A DNA stretch of 64,000 nt from Leisingera sp. ANG1 (GTDB taxonomy: Bacteria; Pseudomonadota; Alphaproteobacteria; Rhodobacterales; Rhodobacteraceae). Under the pieces are notes generated by a model. It was not told the DNA's origin. It saw nothing but the letters and a program-made list of their open reading frames with translations, and did no database searches. Of the stretch, positions 33,554 through 42,019 are shown in pieces. Location: positions 813,783 to 877,782 of the forward strand of contig NZ_AFCF02000001.1 of assembly GCF_000203975.2 (NCBI RefSeq). The letters run 5' to 3'. Each line of letters starts with the position of its first letter. Within the stretch, counting starts at the first letter, position 1. A program made the translations under genes and the position numbers.

Positions 33554-34993
33554 ATGACAAAAGCGGACATCTGGCAACTGAGCGCCACAGAACTGACGAA
33601 GCTCACTCGCACCGGGGATCTGAGCGCGGAAGCGGCCGTACAGGCCTCCATCGACCGTATGAAGGCGGTGAACCCGTCCTTGAATGCGGTGGTGGTGGAT
33701 CTCAGCAGCGAGGCGCTGGAGCGCGCCCGTGCCCTGGACAAGGCGCGCGAGAGCGGCGCAGAACCCGGCCCGCTGCACGGGGTGCCGGTCACCATCAAGA
33801 TCAATATCGACCAGAAGGGCCACGCCACTTCCAACGGCGTCACCGCACTGAAGGACCTGATTGCGCCGGCAGACGCCCCGGTGGTGGAGAACCTGCACAA
33901 GGCCGGCGCGGTGGTGATCGGGCGCACCAACACGCCGGAGTTCTCCTTCCGCGCCGATACCGACAACCCGCTGCACGGACGCACTCACAACCCCTGGGGC
34001 CGGCATATCTCTCCCGGCGGCTCCTCCGGCGGCGCGGGGGCTGCGGTGATGGCCGGGATCGGCGCGCTTGCCCATGGCAATGACATCGGCGGCTCCCTGC
34101 GTTTCCCGGCGGCGGCCAATGGCGCGGTGACGGTCAAGCCAGGTCTTGGCCGGGTGCCCGCCTGGAACCCCAGCCAGACGGTTGAGCGCGGACTGCTGGC
34201 GCAGCTGATGTCGGTGCAGGGGCTGATCACCCGCAGCACCGAGGACCTGCACCTGTCGATGCCCGCGCTGATTGCCGCCGATCCCCGAGACCCCTTCCAT
34301 GTGCCAATGCCCTGGCGCGGCGAGCCGCTGGAGGGGCCCATCAAGGTCGCCTTCACCAAGAACACCCATGGCTATGACCTGCACCCCGAGGTCGAGGCGG
34401 CACTGGATTTCGCCCGCGATGCTTTGACCGATGCGGGCTACCAAGTCGAAGAAGTGGAGCCGCCTAACGTGTTCGATGCCGGGCGGACCGGCTACCGCGC
34501 ACTGATGGGTGAGATCTTTGCGCTGATGAAACATGATGTGGACGCGGCCGGCTCCCGGACCGTGCGCGATATCTTTGCGGTCTATTTCCAGGAGTTCCCG
34601 CCCTTTGCCGGCGATGAGCTGCTGCAGATGATGGCCAAGCGCACCCACTACGCGCGGCAATGGTCGCTGTTCATGGAGGACTACCCGCTGGTGCTCTCGC
34701 CCTTCCTGCCGCAGCCCTTCTTCAAGCCCGACCGCGACACCGAAGGCGCGGCAGGCGTGCATGAGGTGCTGGGCTGTGCGGTTTATTCCTATGCGATGAA
34801 TTTTCTGGGCCTGCCCGCCGCCTCGGTCCCGGCCCGGCTGGCGCAGCTGGCGAAGGGTCCACAGCCTGTCAACGTGCAGATCGCTGCCCGCCGCTGGCGC
34901 GAGGACCTGGCGGTGGACGCCTGCGCCGCGATTGAAGCCCGCGCGGGCCGCATGTGCCTGCCCCTGTGGGAGAAGATGGCAGCAGAGGGCTGA
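33554..34993 (+). CDS. Amidase (amidase-signature family)
   Basis: A 479-aa hydrolase with the Ser-cis-Ser-Lys triad: Lys82 in HGVPVTIKINIDQKG, the cis-Ser in SPGGSSGGAGAAV (157/158) and nucleophile Ser181 in NDIGGSLRFPAAANG. It is close to typical length. The amide substrate is unknown; relatives act on aryl amides, indoleacetamide or GatA-type targets, but there are no gatB/gatC genes here. The ATG at 33554 follows GGGAGG. It is followed by a 348-base gap. Confidence 0.92.
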   Translation: MTKADIWQLSATELTKLTRTGDLSAEAAVQASIDRMKAVNPSLNAVVVDLSSEALERARALDKARESGAEPGPLHGVPVTIKINIDQKGHATSNGVTALKDLIAPADAPVVENLHKAGAVVIGRTNTPEFSFRADTDNPLHGRTHNPWGRHISPGGSSGGAGAAVMAGIGALAHGNDIGGSLRFPAAANGAVTVKPGLGRVPAWNPSQTVERGLLAQLMSVQGLITRSTEDLHLSMPALIAADPRDPFHVPMPWRGEPLEGPIKVAFTKNTHGYDLHPEVEAALDFARDALTDAGYQVEEVEPPNVFDAGRTGYRALMGEIFALMKHDVDAAGSRTVRDIFAVYFQEFPPFAGDELLQMMAKRTHYARQWSLFMEDYPLVLSPFLPQPFFKPDRDTEGAAGVHEVLGCAVYSYAMNFLGLPAASVPARLAQLAKGPQPVNVQIAARRWREDLAVDACAAIEARAGRMCLPLWEKMAAEG

Positions 34994-35341
34994 GTATAGC
35001 GCCCGCCCCGCGCCGTGCTTGATCGCACCGGAACAGCTTCCTAAGGGCTGCAAAGAAAAGAAACGCTTTGCGAACATCCCGGGAGCGGGGCCAGCCGCCC
35101 CCGGGAGTCTTCCTGACCCAAACCACTCACTACCAACGCTGCATCGTCCGCCCGCAAACAAAGCTACGGGCGTGCCGGACCAGACCGGCGGGAAACACAA
35201 AACTGGAACACCTAAAAACCGCCGGTCAGGCACATCGGCTCTGCAGCCTCAGGCAGTGCCAACAGCATCAGCCTGTGGATAAATCCTCGCACGGAATGGT
35301 TACCGGGACGTTCACAGCCTCGTAAAGCCCGCGTTAAACAC
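34994..35341. other. Intergenic region without a supported gene
   Basis: It contains a large GC hairpin (TCCCGGG at 35077-35083 with CCCGGGA at 35100-35106), a smaller one (GCCGG 35174-35178 with CCGGC 35185-35189) and a single consensus DnaA box, TGTGGATAA, at 35274-35282 (TTATCCACA on the other strand). Open frames here have no ribosome site or family match. No tRNA or riboswitch was seen. Confidence 0.6.
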
Positions 35342-36103
35342 TCAGGTAAACTGTTCGGAAATCAGCCGCTCCTCCAGCCCATGGCCGGGGTCAAAAAGGA
35401 TTTTATGGCGGATTTGCGTATCGGTCCGGATTTCCACCCAGTCGATATCCGCAACCGAAATCGAGTCGGCATCGGCCATTACCGGACGCTTGTCCGCCTC
35501 CAGCACATCAAAGCGCACCATCGCATTGCTGGGCAAAAGCGCCCCGCGCCAGCGCCGCGGCCGGAAGGCGGCGATGGCGGTCAGCGCCAGCACATCGGAG
35601 CCGATCGGCAGGATCGGACCATGTGCGGAGTAGTTATAGGCGGTGGAGCCGGCGGGTGTGGAGACCAGCGCGCCGTCGCAGACCAGTTCCTCCATCCGCA
35701 TCCTGCCATCCACCGAAATCCTCAGCCGCGCCGCCTGCGGGCCTGCACGCAGCAGCGAGACCTCATTGATCGCCAGCGCCTTGTGCACCTCACCGCGCCG
35801 GTCCATTGCGGTCATCGACAGCGGGTTGATGATCTCCTGCACCGCTTCCTCAAGCCGCTCGATCAGTCCGTCCTCGCGGTACTCATTCATCAGGAAGCCA
35901 ACGGTGCCGCGGTTCATGCCGTAAACCGGCGCCGGGTGATCGATCATGGTATGAAGGGTCCGCAGCATGAAGCCGTCGCCGCCGAGCGCCACGATCACCT
36001 GGGCCTGATCCGGCGGCACATGGCCGTAGCGGCGGCTCAGCTCCGCCAGCGCATCCTGTGCCACCTCAACGTCACTGGCCAGAAAGGCGATTCTCAAACT
36101 CAT
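35342..36103 (-). CDS. nadK: NAD kinase
   Basis: A 253-aa enzyme that phosphorylates NAD to NADP. The ATP/NAD motif reads [14 protein letters not shown] (usually GGDGT; here Phe in place of Thr), followed by [20 protein letters not shown] and [25 protein letters not shown], the diagnostic block of the family. It is slightly shorter than the E. coli enzyme. The ATG at 36103 is chosen because it opens the beta-strand RIAFLASD; the upstream in-frame extension lacks family features. It diverges from glyA across 169 bases. Confidence 0.94.
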   Translation of the reverse strand: MSLRIAFLASDVEVAQDALAELSRRYGHVPPDQAQVIVALGGDGFMLRTLHTMIDHPAPVYGMNRGTVGFLMNEYREDGLIERLEEAVQEIINPLSMTAMDRRGEVHKALAINEVSLLRAGPQAARLRISVDGRMRMEELVCDGALVSTPAGSTAYNYSAHGPILPIGSDVLALTAIAAFRPRRWRGALLPSNAMVRFDVLEADKRPVMADADSISVADIDWVEIRTDTQIRHKILFDPGHGLEERLISEQFT

Positions 36104-36222
36104 GAAATCTGTTTCCGGTATTAGGCATCTGGTTCCGAAACAATCACAGCTTTCCGCCGATGACCATAGTTGCCGTTCTGTCGCAGGGAAATGTCGCTTT
36201 ACAGGCTTCCGGCGCAAGGATG

Positions 36223-36236
36223 TTTCCTATAGGAAA
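36223..36236. promoter_or_regulatory. Perfect palindrome upstream of glyA
   Basis: TTTCCTATAGGAAA is a perfect 14-base palindrome 37 bases before the glyA start. Its position fits an operator. No regulator is identified. Confidence 0.5.
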
Positions 36237-36272
36237 TCGCTCAAATCTGAACCCTACTCCAACGGAGCCACC

Positions 36273-37568
36273 ATGACTGAAGCGACCCGTGACACCGGCT
36301 TTTTCACCCAAGCGCTGTCTGAGCGCGATCCTGAACTGTTTGGCGCGATCACCGCTGAGCTGGGCCGCCAGCGCGACGAGATCGAGCTGATTGCGTCTGA
36401 GAACATCGTCTCCGCCGCGGTGATGGAAGCGCAAGGCTCGGTGCTGACCAACAAGTACGCCGAAGGCTACCCGGGGCGCCGCTACTATGGCGGCTGCCAG
36501 TATGTCGACGTTGCCGAAAACCTGGCGATCGACCGCGCCAAGGCGCTGTTCGGCTGCGAGTTCGCCAACGTGCAGCCGAACTCCGGTTCCCAGGCCAACC
36601 AGGGCGTGTTCCAGGCGCTGATCCAGCCCGGCGACACCATCCTCGGCATGGATCTGGCCTCCGGCGGCCACCTGACCCATGGCGCCGCGCCGAACCAGTC
36701 GGGCAAGTGGTTCAACGCGGTGCATTACGGTGTGCGCCAGAGCGACAACCTGATCGACTACGATCAGATCCAGGCGCTGGCCAACGAGCACCAGCCGAAA
36801 CTGATCATCGCCGGCGGCTCTGCCATTCCGCGCCAGATCGACTTTGCCAAGTTCCGTGAAATCGCCGACAGCGTCGGCGCCTATTTCATGGTCGACATGG
36901 CCCATATCGCAGGCCTGATCGCGGCCGGTGAGCACCCCTCGCCGTTCCCGCACGCGCATGTCGCCACCACCACCACCCACAAGACCCTGCGCGGCCCCCG
37001 CGGCGGCATGATCGTGACCAACGACGAGGCCATCGCCAAGAAGGTGAACTCGGCGATCTTCCCGGGCATCCAGGGCGGCCCGCTGATGCATGTGATCGCA
37101 GGCAAGGCGGCGGCCTTCGGCGAGGCGCTGAAGCCGGAGTTCAAGGCCTACCAGAAGCAGGTCAAGGCGAACGCGGCAGCGCTGGCGGACCAGCTGATCC
37201 AGGGCGGCCTGGACATCGTCACCGGCGGCACCGACACCCATGTGATGCTGGTCGACCTGCGCCCCAAGGGCGTCACCGGCAACATCGCCGACAAGGCGCT
37301 TGGCCGCGCCCATATCACCACCAACAAGAACGGCATCCCGTTCGACCCGGAAAAGCCCACCGTGACCTCCGGCCTGCGCCTGGGCACCCCGGCAGGCACC
37401 ACCCGCGGCTTCGGCGAGGCGGAGTTCCGCCAGATCGCCGACCTGATCATCGAGGTGATCGACGGGCTGGCGGCCAACGGTGAAGAGGGCAATGCAGACG
37501 TGGAAGCCTCCGTCCGCGCCAAGGTCGCCGACCTCTGCGCCAAGTTCCCGCTCTATCCGAACCTGTAA
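36273..37568 (+). CDS. glyA: Serine hydroxymethyltransferase
   Basis: A 431-aa PLP enzyme that interconverts serine and glycine with tetrahydrofolate, the main source of one-carbon units. The PLP lysine is Lys237 in [16 protein letters not shown]. Other conserved blocks are [48 protein letters not shown] and [18 protein letters not shown]. Length is normal. It has its own promoter region shared with divergent nadK and a strong terminator, and works with metF at 57.7 kb in one-carbon flow. Confidence 0.98.
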   Translation: MTEATRDTGFFTQALSERDPELFGAITAELGRQRDEIELIASENIVSAAVMEAQGSVLTNKYAEGYPGRRYYGGCQYVDVAENLAIDRAKALFGCEFANVQPNSGSQANQGVFQALIQPGDTILGMDLASGGHLTHGAAPNQSGKWFNAVHYGVRQSDNLIDYDQIQALANEHQPKLIIAGGSAIPRQIDFAKFREIADSVGAYFMVDMAHIAGLIAAGEHPSPFPHAHVATTTTHKTLRGPRGGMIVTNDEAIAKKVNSAIFPGIQGGPLMHVIAGKAAAFGEALKPEFKAYQKQVKANAAALADQLIQGGLDIVTGGTDTHVMLVDLRPKGVTGNIADKALGRAHITTNKNGIPFDPEKPTVTSGLRLGTPAGTTRGFGEAEFRQIADLIIEVIDGLAANGEEGNADVEASVRAKVADLCAKFPLYPNL

Positions 37569-37591
37569 GCTCCGGCTTATCAGACAAAAAG

Positions 37592-37626
37592 AAACCGCCG
37601 CGGCCCCAAAGCCGCGGCGGTTTTCT
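37592..37626 (+). terminator. Rho-independent terminator of glyA
   Basis: AACCGCCGCGGC pairs with GCCGCGGCGGTT around CCCAAA, followed by TTCTTTT. Confidence 0.95.
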
Positions 37627-37636
37627 TTTGGCTGCA

Positions 37637-37665
37637 AAGAAAACGCCCGCCTTGTCAGGCGGGCG
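37637..37665 (-). terminator. Rho-independent terminator of the YiaAB gene
   Basis: Read leftwards, CGCCCGCC/GGCGGGCG around a six-base loop is followed by TTTTCTTT. It faces the glyA terminator. Confidence 0.9.
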
Positions 37666-37687
37666 CGGTTCCAATCATCAGGCCAAC

Positions 37688-37975
37688 TCAGATGTCCTGC
37701 TTGGCGTCCATCAGCGCGTCTTCCAGCAGCTTTTCATTGCGGGCGTCCTCGATCTTGCGGATGCGGTCTTCGCTGGAGCGGTGGTCGAAGCGGTATTTAA
37801 CAACGTTGATGAGGCTCAGCGTCAGCAGGAGCACAGCCATGCCCCAGTAGCCCTTGGTCGCCAGCGGCACGTCGGTCGAGAGCCACAGGGAAATCCCCAG
37901 CATGCCATAGGCAATGGCAACGCCAGCGGTGTTCAGTAGAATGATCAGCTTGTTGTCAGTGTTGTCGGTATACAT
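37688..37975 (-). CDS. YiaA/YiaB-like two-helix inner-membrane protein
   Basis: A 95-aa protein with two transmembrane helices (about residues 9-30 and 42-62) and a charged C-terminal tail (DHRSSEDRIRKIEDARNEKLLEDALMDAKQD). The two-helix core and the GYWGMAVLLLTLSLINVVKY segment resemble YiaAB-type proteins, which are of unknown function and linked to envelope stress in some bacteria. It lies 64 bases after pspA on the same strand, which supports a shared membrane-stress role. Confidence 0.8.
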   Translation of the reverse strand: MYTDNTDNKLIILLNTAGVAIAYGMLGISLWLSTDVPLATKGYWGMAVLLLTLSLINVVKYRFDHRSSEDRIRKIEDARNEKLLEDALMDAKQDI

Positions 37976-38039
37976 GTTGTTTCTCCAGTAAATTCAGTGA
38001 GCCCGGCCCGGCGGGCTGCGTGGAATAAGAAAGGTCGGG

Positions 38040-38717
38040 TCAGTCCTTGGGTTTCAGACGGCTCAGCACATCCGCGGCGGTGCTGCGGCTGCGGGGGCCG
38101 AAGCCGGCGTCCGCCAGATCGTCGGCAATGGTGGTATTGTTCAGCTCACCGTCGATCTCGCGCAGGATCTCGCCCTGCTCGAACGGGTCGTCGCGCTGCA
38201 GCACGTCGCGGATCAGCGCCTCGGCCTCCTCTGCCGGGCTGTCGCCACCTGTGTGGCGGCGCAGGCGGCGCTGGAGGTCCTGCTCGCGCCGGGTTGCGCG
38301 GGCGGCAATCGCGCCTTGCTTGAGGTCGGTGATGCGGCGGCTGGCAGTTTCCACCGACTGACGCAGCTGAAGGATGCGGGTGTCGAGCCGGTCCAGGGTC
38401 TGGCGGCGAACCACCAGCTCGTTTTCCATATCCGCCACCGCCTGGGCGGCGCTTTGCGCGAGATCCTCACGGCCGCCTTCCAGCGCCTCCCCTGCCCGGG
38501 CCATCAGGTCGCGGACGCGCTCCTCCAGGGTTTCCACCTGACGCTGCTCTGCCCGCTGGCGCTGGATCAGGCTGGCCAGCGTCAGCTTGGCCGCCTTCAG
38601 GTTGGCGTCCGCCTCGCGGATCTTCTGGGTGATCAGCTCAATCGAGTAGGTCTCGCGCAGCTGCTCTTCTGCCCGGGCATTGGCGCCGGTGATCAGGGTC
38701 TTCAGAGTATTGAACAT
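38040..38717 (-). CDS. pspA: PspA/IM30 family membrane-stress protein
   Basis: A 225-aa, almost entirely coiled-coil protein. The N-terminus MFNTLKTLITGANARAEEQLRETYSIELITQKIREADANLKAAK is the amphipathic helix and first coil of PspA/IM30, which polymerises on damaged membranes. The C-terminal part is charged and less conserved. There is no pspF, pspB or pspC here; instead a TetR gene lies upstream and three TGAAC-N3-GTTCA dyads sit in the promoter. CGGAGGAAG precedes the ATG at 38717. Confidence 0.9.
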   Translation of the reverse strand: MFNTLKTLITGANARAEEQLRETYSIELITQKIREADANLKAAKLTLASLIQRQRAEQRQVETLEERVRDLMARAGEALEGGREDLAQSAAQAVADMENELVVRRQTLDRLDTRILQLRQSVETASRRITDLKQGAIAARATRREQDLQRRLRRHTGGDSPAEEAEALIRDVLQRDDPFEQGEILREIDGELNNTTIADDLADAGFGPRSRSTAADVLSRLKPKD

Positions 38718-38734
38718 TGCTTCCTCCGCAAACA

Positions 38735-38806
38735 TGAACATCGTTCACGAAGAATCGTGTAACAAAATTTTGAACGTCGTTCAAGAAAAATCATGAACGA
38801 CGTTCA
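38735..38806. promoter_or_regulatory. Three TetR-type operators in the pspA promoter
   Basis: TGAACATCGTTCA (38735-38747), TTGAACGTCGTTCAA (38770-38784) and TGAACGACGTTCA (38794-38806) are near-identical dyads in the 93 bases between tetR and pspA. A fourth lies upstream of tetR at 39424. Centres are 36 and 23 bases apart. Confidence 0.85.
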
Positions 38807-38810
38807 AAAA

Positions 38811-39407
38811 CTATCTGCCGCCGATTTGCTCCAGCACCTGGGCGATCATCTGCTCAATGCGTTCCGGCGGAACGCCGGAGATGCGCTGCTCCAGCCCCAG
38901 GAGCACGATGCCGTGGACGGCAGAGAACAGCGCCCGCACCATCAGAGCCGCCTCGCCTGCGTCCTTGTCCGGGAACAGTTCCCCCACCGGGCGGGCGATA
39001 TTGGCAAAGAGGCTGTCCAGCGCGGTCAGGTACCACTCCGGCACCGCATCTCCCGCGGCCATCCGCAGGTCGAACATCGCCCGCCACAGGTTGGTGTTTT
39101 GCACCGCGAAATGCAGGTAAGCGTTGCTCATCAGGATCAGGCGGCAGGTCGGTGGTTCCGCCTCTGCGCCCGCGACCGAGGCCTCAACCGCAGCGCCGAG
39201 TTGCTGGAAGGTGCGCCCGTTCACCGCCATGATGATGGCGGTCAGATCGTCGAAAGCGTTGTAGATCGCCCCAACCGCACAGCCCGCATCATGCGCCAGG
39301 TCGCGGGCCCGCAGCGCCCCTGCCCCGTCGCGCGCGATGCGGATCTCCGCCGCTTCCACCAGTTTCTGCCGCAGCGCGGCCTTGCGCGCTTCCACCTTGC
39401 CTGCCAT
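38811..39407 (-). CDS. TetR family regulator controlling itself and pspA
   Basis: A 198-aa repressor. Residues about 10-60 hold the TetR DNA-binding domain (LVEAAEIRIARDGAGALRARDLAHDAGCAVGAIYNAFDDLTAII). The helical ligand-binding part follows, with WRAMFDLRMAAGDAVPEWY and a C-terminal VHGIVLLGLEQRISG of the WHG-type TetR C-domain. It is probably autoregulated through TTGAAC-N3-GTTCAA 17 bases before its ATG and acts on pspA through three copies downstream. The inducer is not visible; lipids or membrane-active compounds are plausible. Confidence 0.93.
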   Translation of the reverse strand: MAGKVEARKAALRQKLVEAAEIRIARDGAGALRARDLAHDAGCAVGAIYNAFDDLTAIIMAVNGRTFQQLGAAVEASVAGAEAEPPTCRLILMSNAYLHFAVQNTNLWRAMFDLRMAAGDAVPEWYLTALDSLFANIARPVGELFPDKDAGEAALMVRALFSAVHGIVLLGLEQRISGVPPERIEQMIAQVLEQIGGR

Positions 39408-39423
39408 GGCACCCTGCCTTTTC

Positions 39424-39438
39424 TTGAACTGCGTTCAA
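39424..39438. promoter_or_regulatory. TetR-type operator upstream of tetR
   Basis: TTGAACTGCGTTCAA lies 17 bases before the tetR ATG and matches the three dyads in the pspA promoter. Confidence 0.85.
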
Positions 39439-39472
39439 AATACAGTCGGCAGACACGGGGTAAAGCGGGAAA

Positions 39473-39838
39473 TCAGATCAGGCCGCGCCAGCGCAACACC
39501 ACCACCAGCAGGATCAGCACGCAGAGGATGGAAAACGCCATGCTGCCAAGGACGCCGAGCCAGAAGCCCTTGCGGCGGTCGGCAAGGTCGATTTTGCGCA
39601 GATGCGCCTTCACCTCGCGGGCGGCGCCCTGCAGCGGTTTTTCGTCCACGGTCATCCGCAATTTAGGGTGTTCCAGCAGCGGCAGCGCAGCGGCCAGACG
39701 CATGCCCTGCTTGTAGATGCGGCGGGGGATGCGGCGGCGGACGAGTTTCAGCGCAGCGGCCAGGTCGCCGGAGGCGTGCTCGCGCTCCTTCAGGAGGGTG
39801 CGGATGTCTTCGATATCCTGGTCCAGGCTGGCGGCCAT
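39473..39838 (-). CDS. Hypothetical protein with a C-terminal membrane anchor
   Basis: A 121-aa protein I do not recognise. Residues 1-90 are soluble and highly charged, with a coiled-coil-like first half (LDQDIEDIRTLLKEREHASGDLAAALKLVRRRIPRR). One transmembrane helix lies at about 93-115 (GVLGSMAFSILCVLILLVVVL), followed by RWRGLI. The soluble part faces the cytoplasm if the positive-inside rule holds. It is upstream of tetR on the same strand but is separated from it by the tetR operator. Confidence 0.72.
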   Translation of the reverse strand: MAASLDQDIEDIRTLLKEREHASGDLAAALKLVRRRIPRRIYKQGMRLAAALPLLEHPKLRMTVDEKPLQGAAREVKAHLRKIDLADRRKGFWLGVLGSMAFSILCVLILLVVVLRWRGLI

Positions 39839-39941
39839 TCTGGCACTCTCCCCTTGCTGCGCTGCGGGACTACCCTAGCCTGCAGCTGCGGCTGCCTCAA
39901 TGGGGGTGGCAAGCCTCCGCCTGCACGGCTATCAAGTGCGC

Positions 39942-40700
39942 ATGCTGAACACGATCACTCATGGCTCCGCCACCTCGAACACCCCGCTCCTGATTGCCCA
40001 CGGGCTTTATGGGTCTGCCCGCAACTGGGGCGTCATCGCCAAGCGCCTGTCGGATGAGAGGCAGGTGGTTGCGGTGGACATGCGCAACCACGGTGACAGC
40101 CCGCGCGCGGACAGCCACACCTATCCGGAGCTGGCGGAGGATCTGGCCGGGGTGATCACGGCCCATGGCGGCCAGATGGATGTGATTGGCCATTCAATGG
40201 GCGGCAAGGCCGCGATGATGCTGGCGCTGAACCACCCCGAGGCGGTGCGCAAACTGGTGGTCGCCGACATCGCGCCGGTCGCCTATGGCCACACGCAGAT
40301 CCAGTATATCCACGCCATGAAATCGCTGGATCTGGAGACCATCGAGCGCCGCCCCGAGGCTGCCGCAAAACTGGCCGAAGCCGGGGTGGAGTCTGCGCTG
40401 CAGAGTTTCTTCACCCAGTCGCTGGATCTGGCGAACAAGCGCTGGAAGCTGAACCTGGACGCGCTGGCCGATCAGATGCCGAACATCATGTCGTTTCCCC
40501 AGACGGACGCTGTTTGGGACGGCCCTGCGCTGTTTCTGTCCGGGTCGGAGTCGGATTACGTGCTGCCGGAACACCGCGAGGAGATCCGCGCGCGTTTCCC
40601 CAATGCCCGTTTCGCCAAGCTGCCCGGCGCGGGCCATTGGCTGCACGCAGAGAAGCCGCGGGAATTTGAAGCCGCCGCGCGGGTGTTCCTGAACGCCTGA
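39942..40700 (+). CDS. Alpha/beta hydrolase (YbfF-like esterase)
   Basis: A 252-aa serine hydrolase. The nucleophile elbow is GHSMGGKAA (Ser near 99), preceded by LIAHGLYGSARNW (oxyanion hole) and DMRNHGDSP, and followed by the late His in GAGHWLHAEKP. This pattern fits YbfF/ABHD11-type acyl esterases. The substrate is unknown. The ATG at 39942 opens the first beta-strand; a frame upstream to 39900 is open but not conserved in type. No strong ribosome site is visible, so the start is tentative. Confidence 0.88.
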   Translation: MLNTITHGSATSNTPLLIAHGLYGSARNWGVIAKRLSDERQVVAVDMRNHGDSPRADSHTYPELAEDLAGVITAHGGQMDVIGHSMGGKAAMMLALNHPEAVRKLVVADIAPVAYGHTQIQYIHAMKSLDLETIERRPEAAAKLAEAGVESALQSFFTQSLDLANKRWKLNLDALADQMPNIMSFPQTDAVWDGPALFLSGSESDYVLPEHREEIRARFPNARFAKLPGAGHWLHAEKPREFEAAARVFLNA

Positions 40701-40706
40701 CGCGCG

Positions 40707-40895
40707 TCAGGCGCCGCGGGCATAGAGCTGTTTTGCCACCAGCCAGGCCACCGGCAGTGCCAGCACCGCACCAGCGGCTGCGGCCGCAAGAATTGCCTGT
40801 GTGGTGACCAGCCCGGCCGCCAGAACCGCAATCACCCCGGCCCCTGCCAGGCTGCTGCCGATCAGCGAATAGAGGATGGATGCAAGGCGCAACAT
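40707..40895 (-). CDS. Small two-helix membrane protein
   Basis: A 62-aa hydrophobic protein (MLRLASILYSLIGSSLAGAGVIAVL..., then AVLALPVAWLVAKQLYARG) with two predicted transmembrane helices. Short proteins like it occur in Rhodobacteraceae and are sometimes mislabelled as CTP synthetase; no function is known. It ends convergently against the esterase gene with only six bases between. Confidence 0.7.
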   Translation of the reverse strand: MLRLASILYSLIGSSLAGAGVIAVLAAGLVTTQAILAAAAAGAVLALPVAWLVAKQLYARGA

Positions 40896-40991
40896 GGGCT
40901 TTCTCCTATGCCTTTGACTGTTCTGCGGTCAGGCATAGGGATTCGCGAATATATACGCCTTGATCCTGATCAGTTTCCGAAACCCTCAATT

Positions 40992-41996
40992 CTAGCGAGT
41001 GTACATCTGCTTCTTAAAGGCCCGCGTCCGTTCTGTCGCTGCGGCGGAGCCGTCGTGGTAGGTGCCGAACCACTTGTCAAAGGGAATTTCCGAGGTGCCG
41101 TAGTTGCACTCGAAATAGCGGTGGTGCAGCTGGTGGAAGAAATCCCCAGCCTTGGCGGCCTCGGTTTCCTTGGCGATCACCCGCTCGAAGCCGGAGTGCG
41201 ACAGAACCGGGCTGATCTGCTGGAACATCGCATGGAAGGCCAGATGCAGCGGGTGCGAGGGCACGATCAGGTGGATGAAATAGGTGGTGAAGTAGAGCAG
41301 GTTTTCATACCAGTGGTTTGAAATCCCTGACCACGGCCCGGTGTTGACGTTGCGGTGGTGCACCGCATGCACATGTTTGTAGAGTTTTGGGTGGTGCTCC
41401 AGCCGGTGCACCCAGTAGAAATGCAGGCCGGACCACATCGGGATGAACAGCATCCAGACCACGCACCAGACCGGGGCTTCGGCGAAGGTCACAACCGGCA
41501 CCCAGCCGTTGGCCATCAGCCAGTAGATGCCCCATTGATAGACGGTGGCCACGGTGATGGCGCTGCCCAGCGTCCACCAGATGTTGTCCAGAACCTGGTT
41601 CTTGAAGGTGAAGGTGCCGTTGCCGCGCGAGAGGTCGCGCTTGTCGAACTTCTTCTGCATGCCCTGGCCCTTGCGCATGTAGAGCCACCAGTGCAGGCCG
41701 CCGGCCACTGCGGCCTGCGGCACCAGATTGGCAAGCCAGACCTGCAGCATCCAGCCAGGATTGAAACTGGCCATCTCCGCCAGCGGAGGCAGGAACCACG
41801 CATAGGCCATCAGCGCCAGTACAAAGGGCACGCTCAGCGCGGTGATCTCCATCCAGGCGCCGCGGTACCAGCGCAGAACCGCGGCCGGGCGCGGCGGCCA
41901 GCTGAACAGCGGGTTGAGCGGCACCGGTCCCTTGGGGTGGTAGTGCCAGCGCTCGGCCTCTCGGTCACGTTCCGCGGTGTGCAAAGTTCCGTCCAT
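40992..41996 (-). CDS. Fatty acid hydroxylase / sterol desaturase family protein
   Basis: A 334-aa integral membrane di-iron enzyme. The histidine boxes are HRLEHHPKLYKHVHAVHH and HQLHHRYFECNYG, with an additional HLAFHAMF, as in the sterol desaturase/fatty acid hydroxylase family. About four to five hydrophobic helices surround them. It hydroxylates or desaturates a lipid, but the substrate is not readable. It is 23 bases after the aldolase gene and probably in the same operon, opposite a LysR regulator. Confidence 0.88.
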   Translation of the reverse strand: MDGTLHTAERDREAERWHYHPKGPVPLNPLFSWPPRPAAVLRWYRGAWMEITALSVPFVLALMAYAWFLPPLAEMASFNPGWMLQVWLANLVPQAAVAGGLHWWLYMRKGQGMQKKFDKRDLSRGNGTFTFKNQVLDNIWWTLGSAITVATVYQWGIYWLMANGWVPVVTFAEAPVWCVVWMLFIPMWSGLHFYWVHRLEHHPKLYKHVHAVHHRNVNTGPWSGISNHWYENLLYFTTYFIHLIVPSHPLHLAFHAMFQQISPVLSHSGFERVIAKETEAAKAGDFFHQLHHRYFECNYGTSEIPFDKWFGTYHDGSAAATERTRAFKKQMYTR

Positions 41997-42019
41997 TGTG
42001 CCGCCTCCCTTGCTGGCGC

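Noticed and set aside
31489-33984. Long minus-strand open frame opposite prpE
   Set aside because: Low-complexity His/Arg-rich translation spanning the end of one gene and the start of another; antisense shadow.
34932-35282. Short plus-strand open frame covering the end of the amidase gene and the gap
   Set aside because: It starts inside the amidase gene in another frame, has no ribosome site and shows no domain.
34994-35341. Replication origin
   Set aside because: Only one DnaA box, no AT-rich unwinding stretch and no dnaA or repABC gene nearby.
36104-36272. Glycine riboswitch upstream of glyA
   Set aside because: None of the conserved glycine-aptamer core was seen; the only clear feature is a short DNA palindrome.
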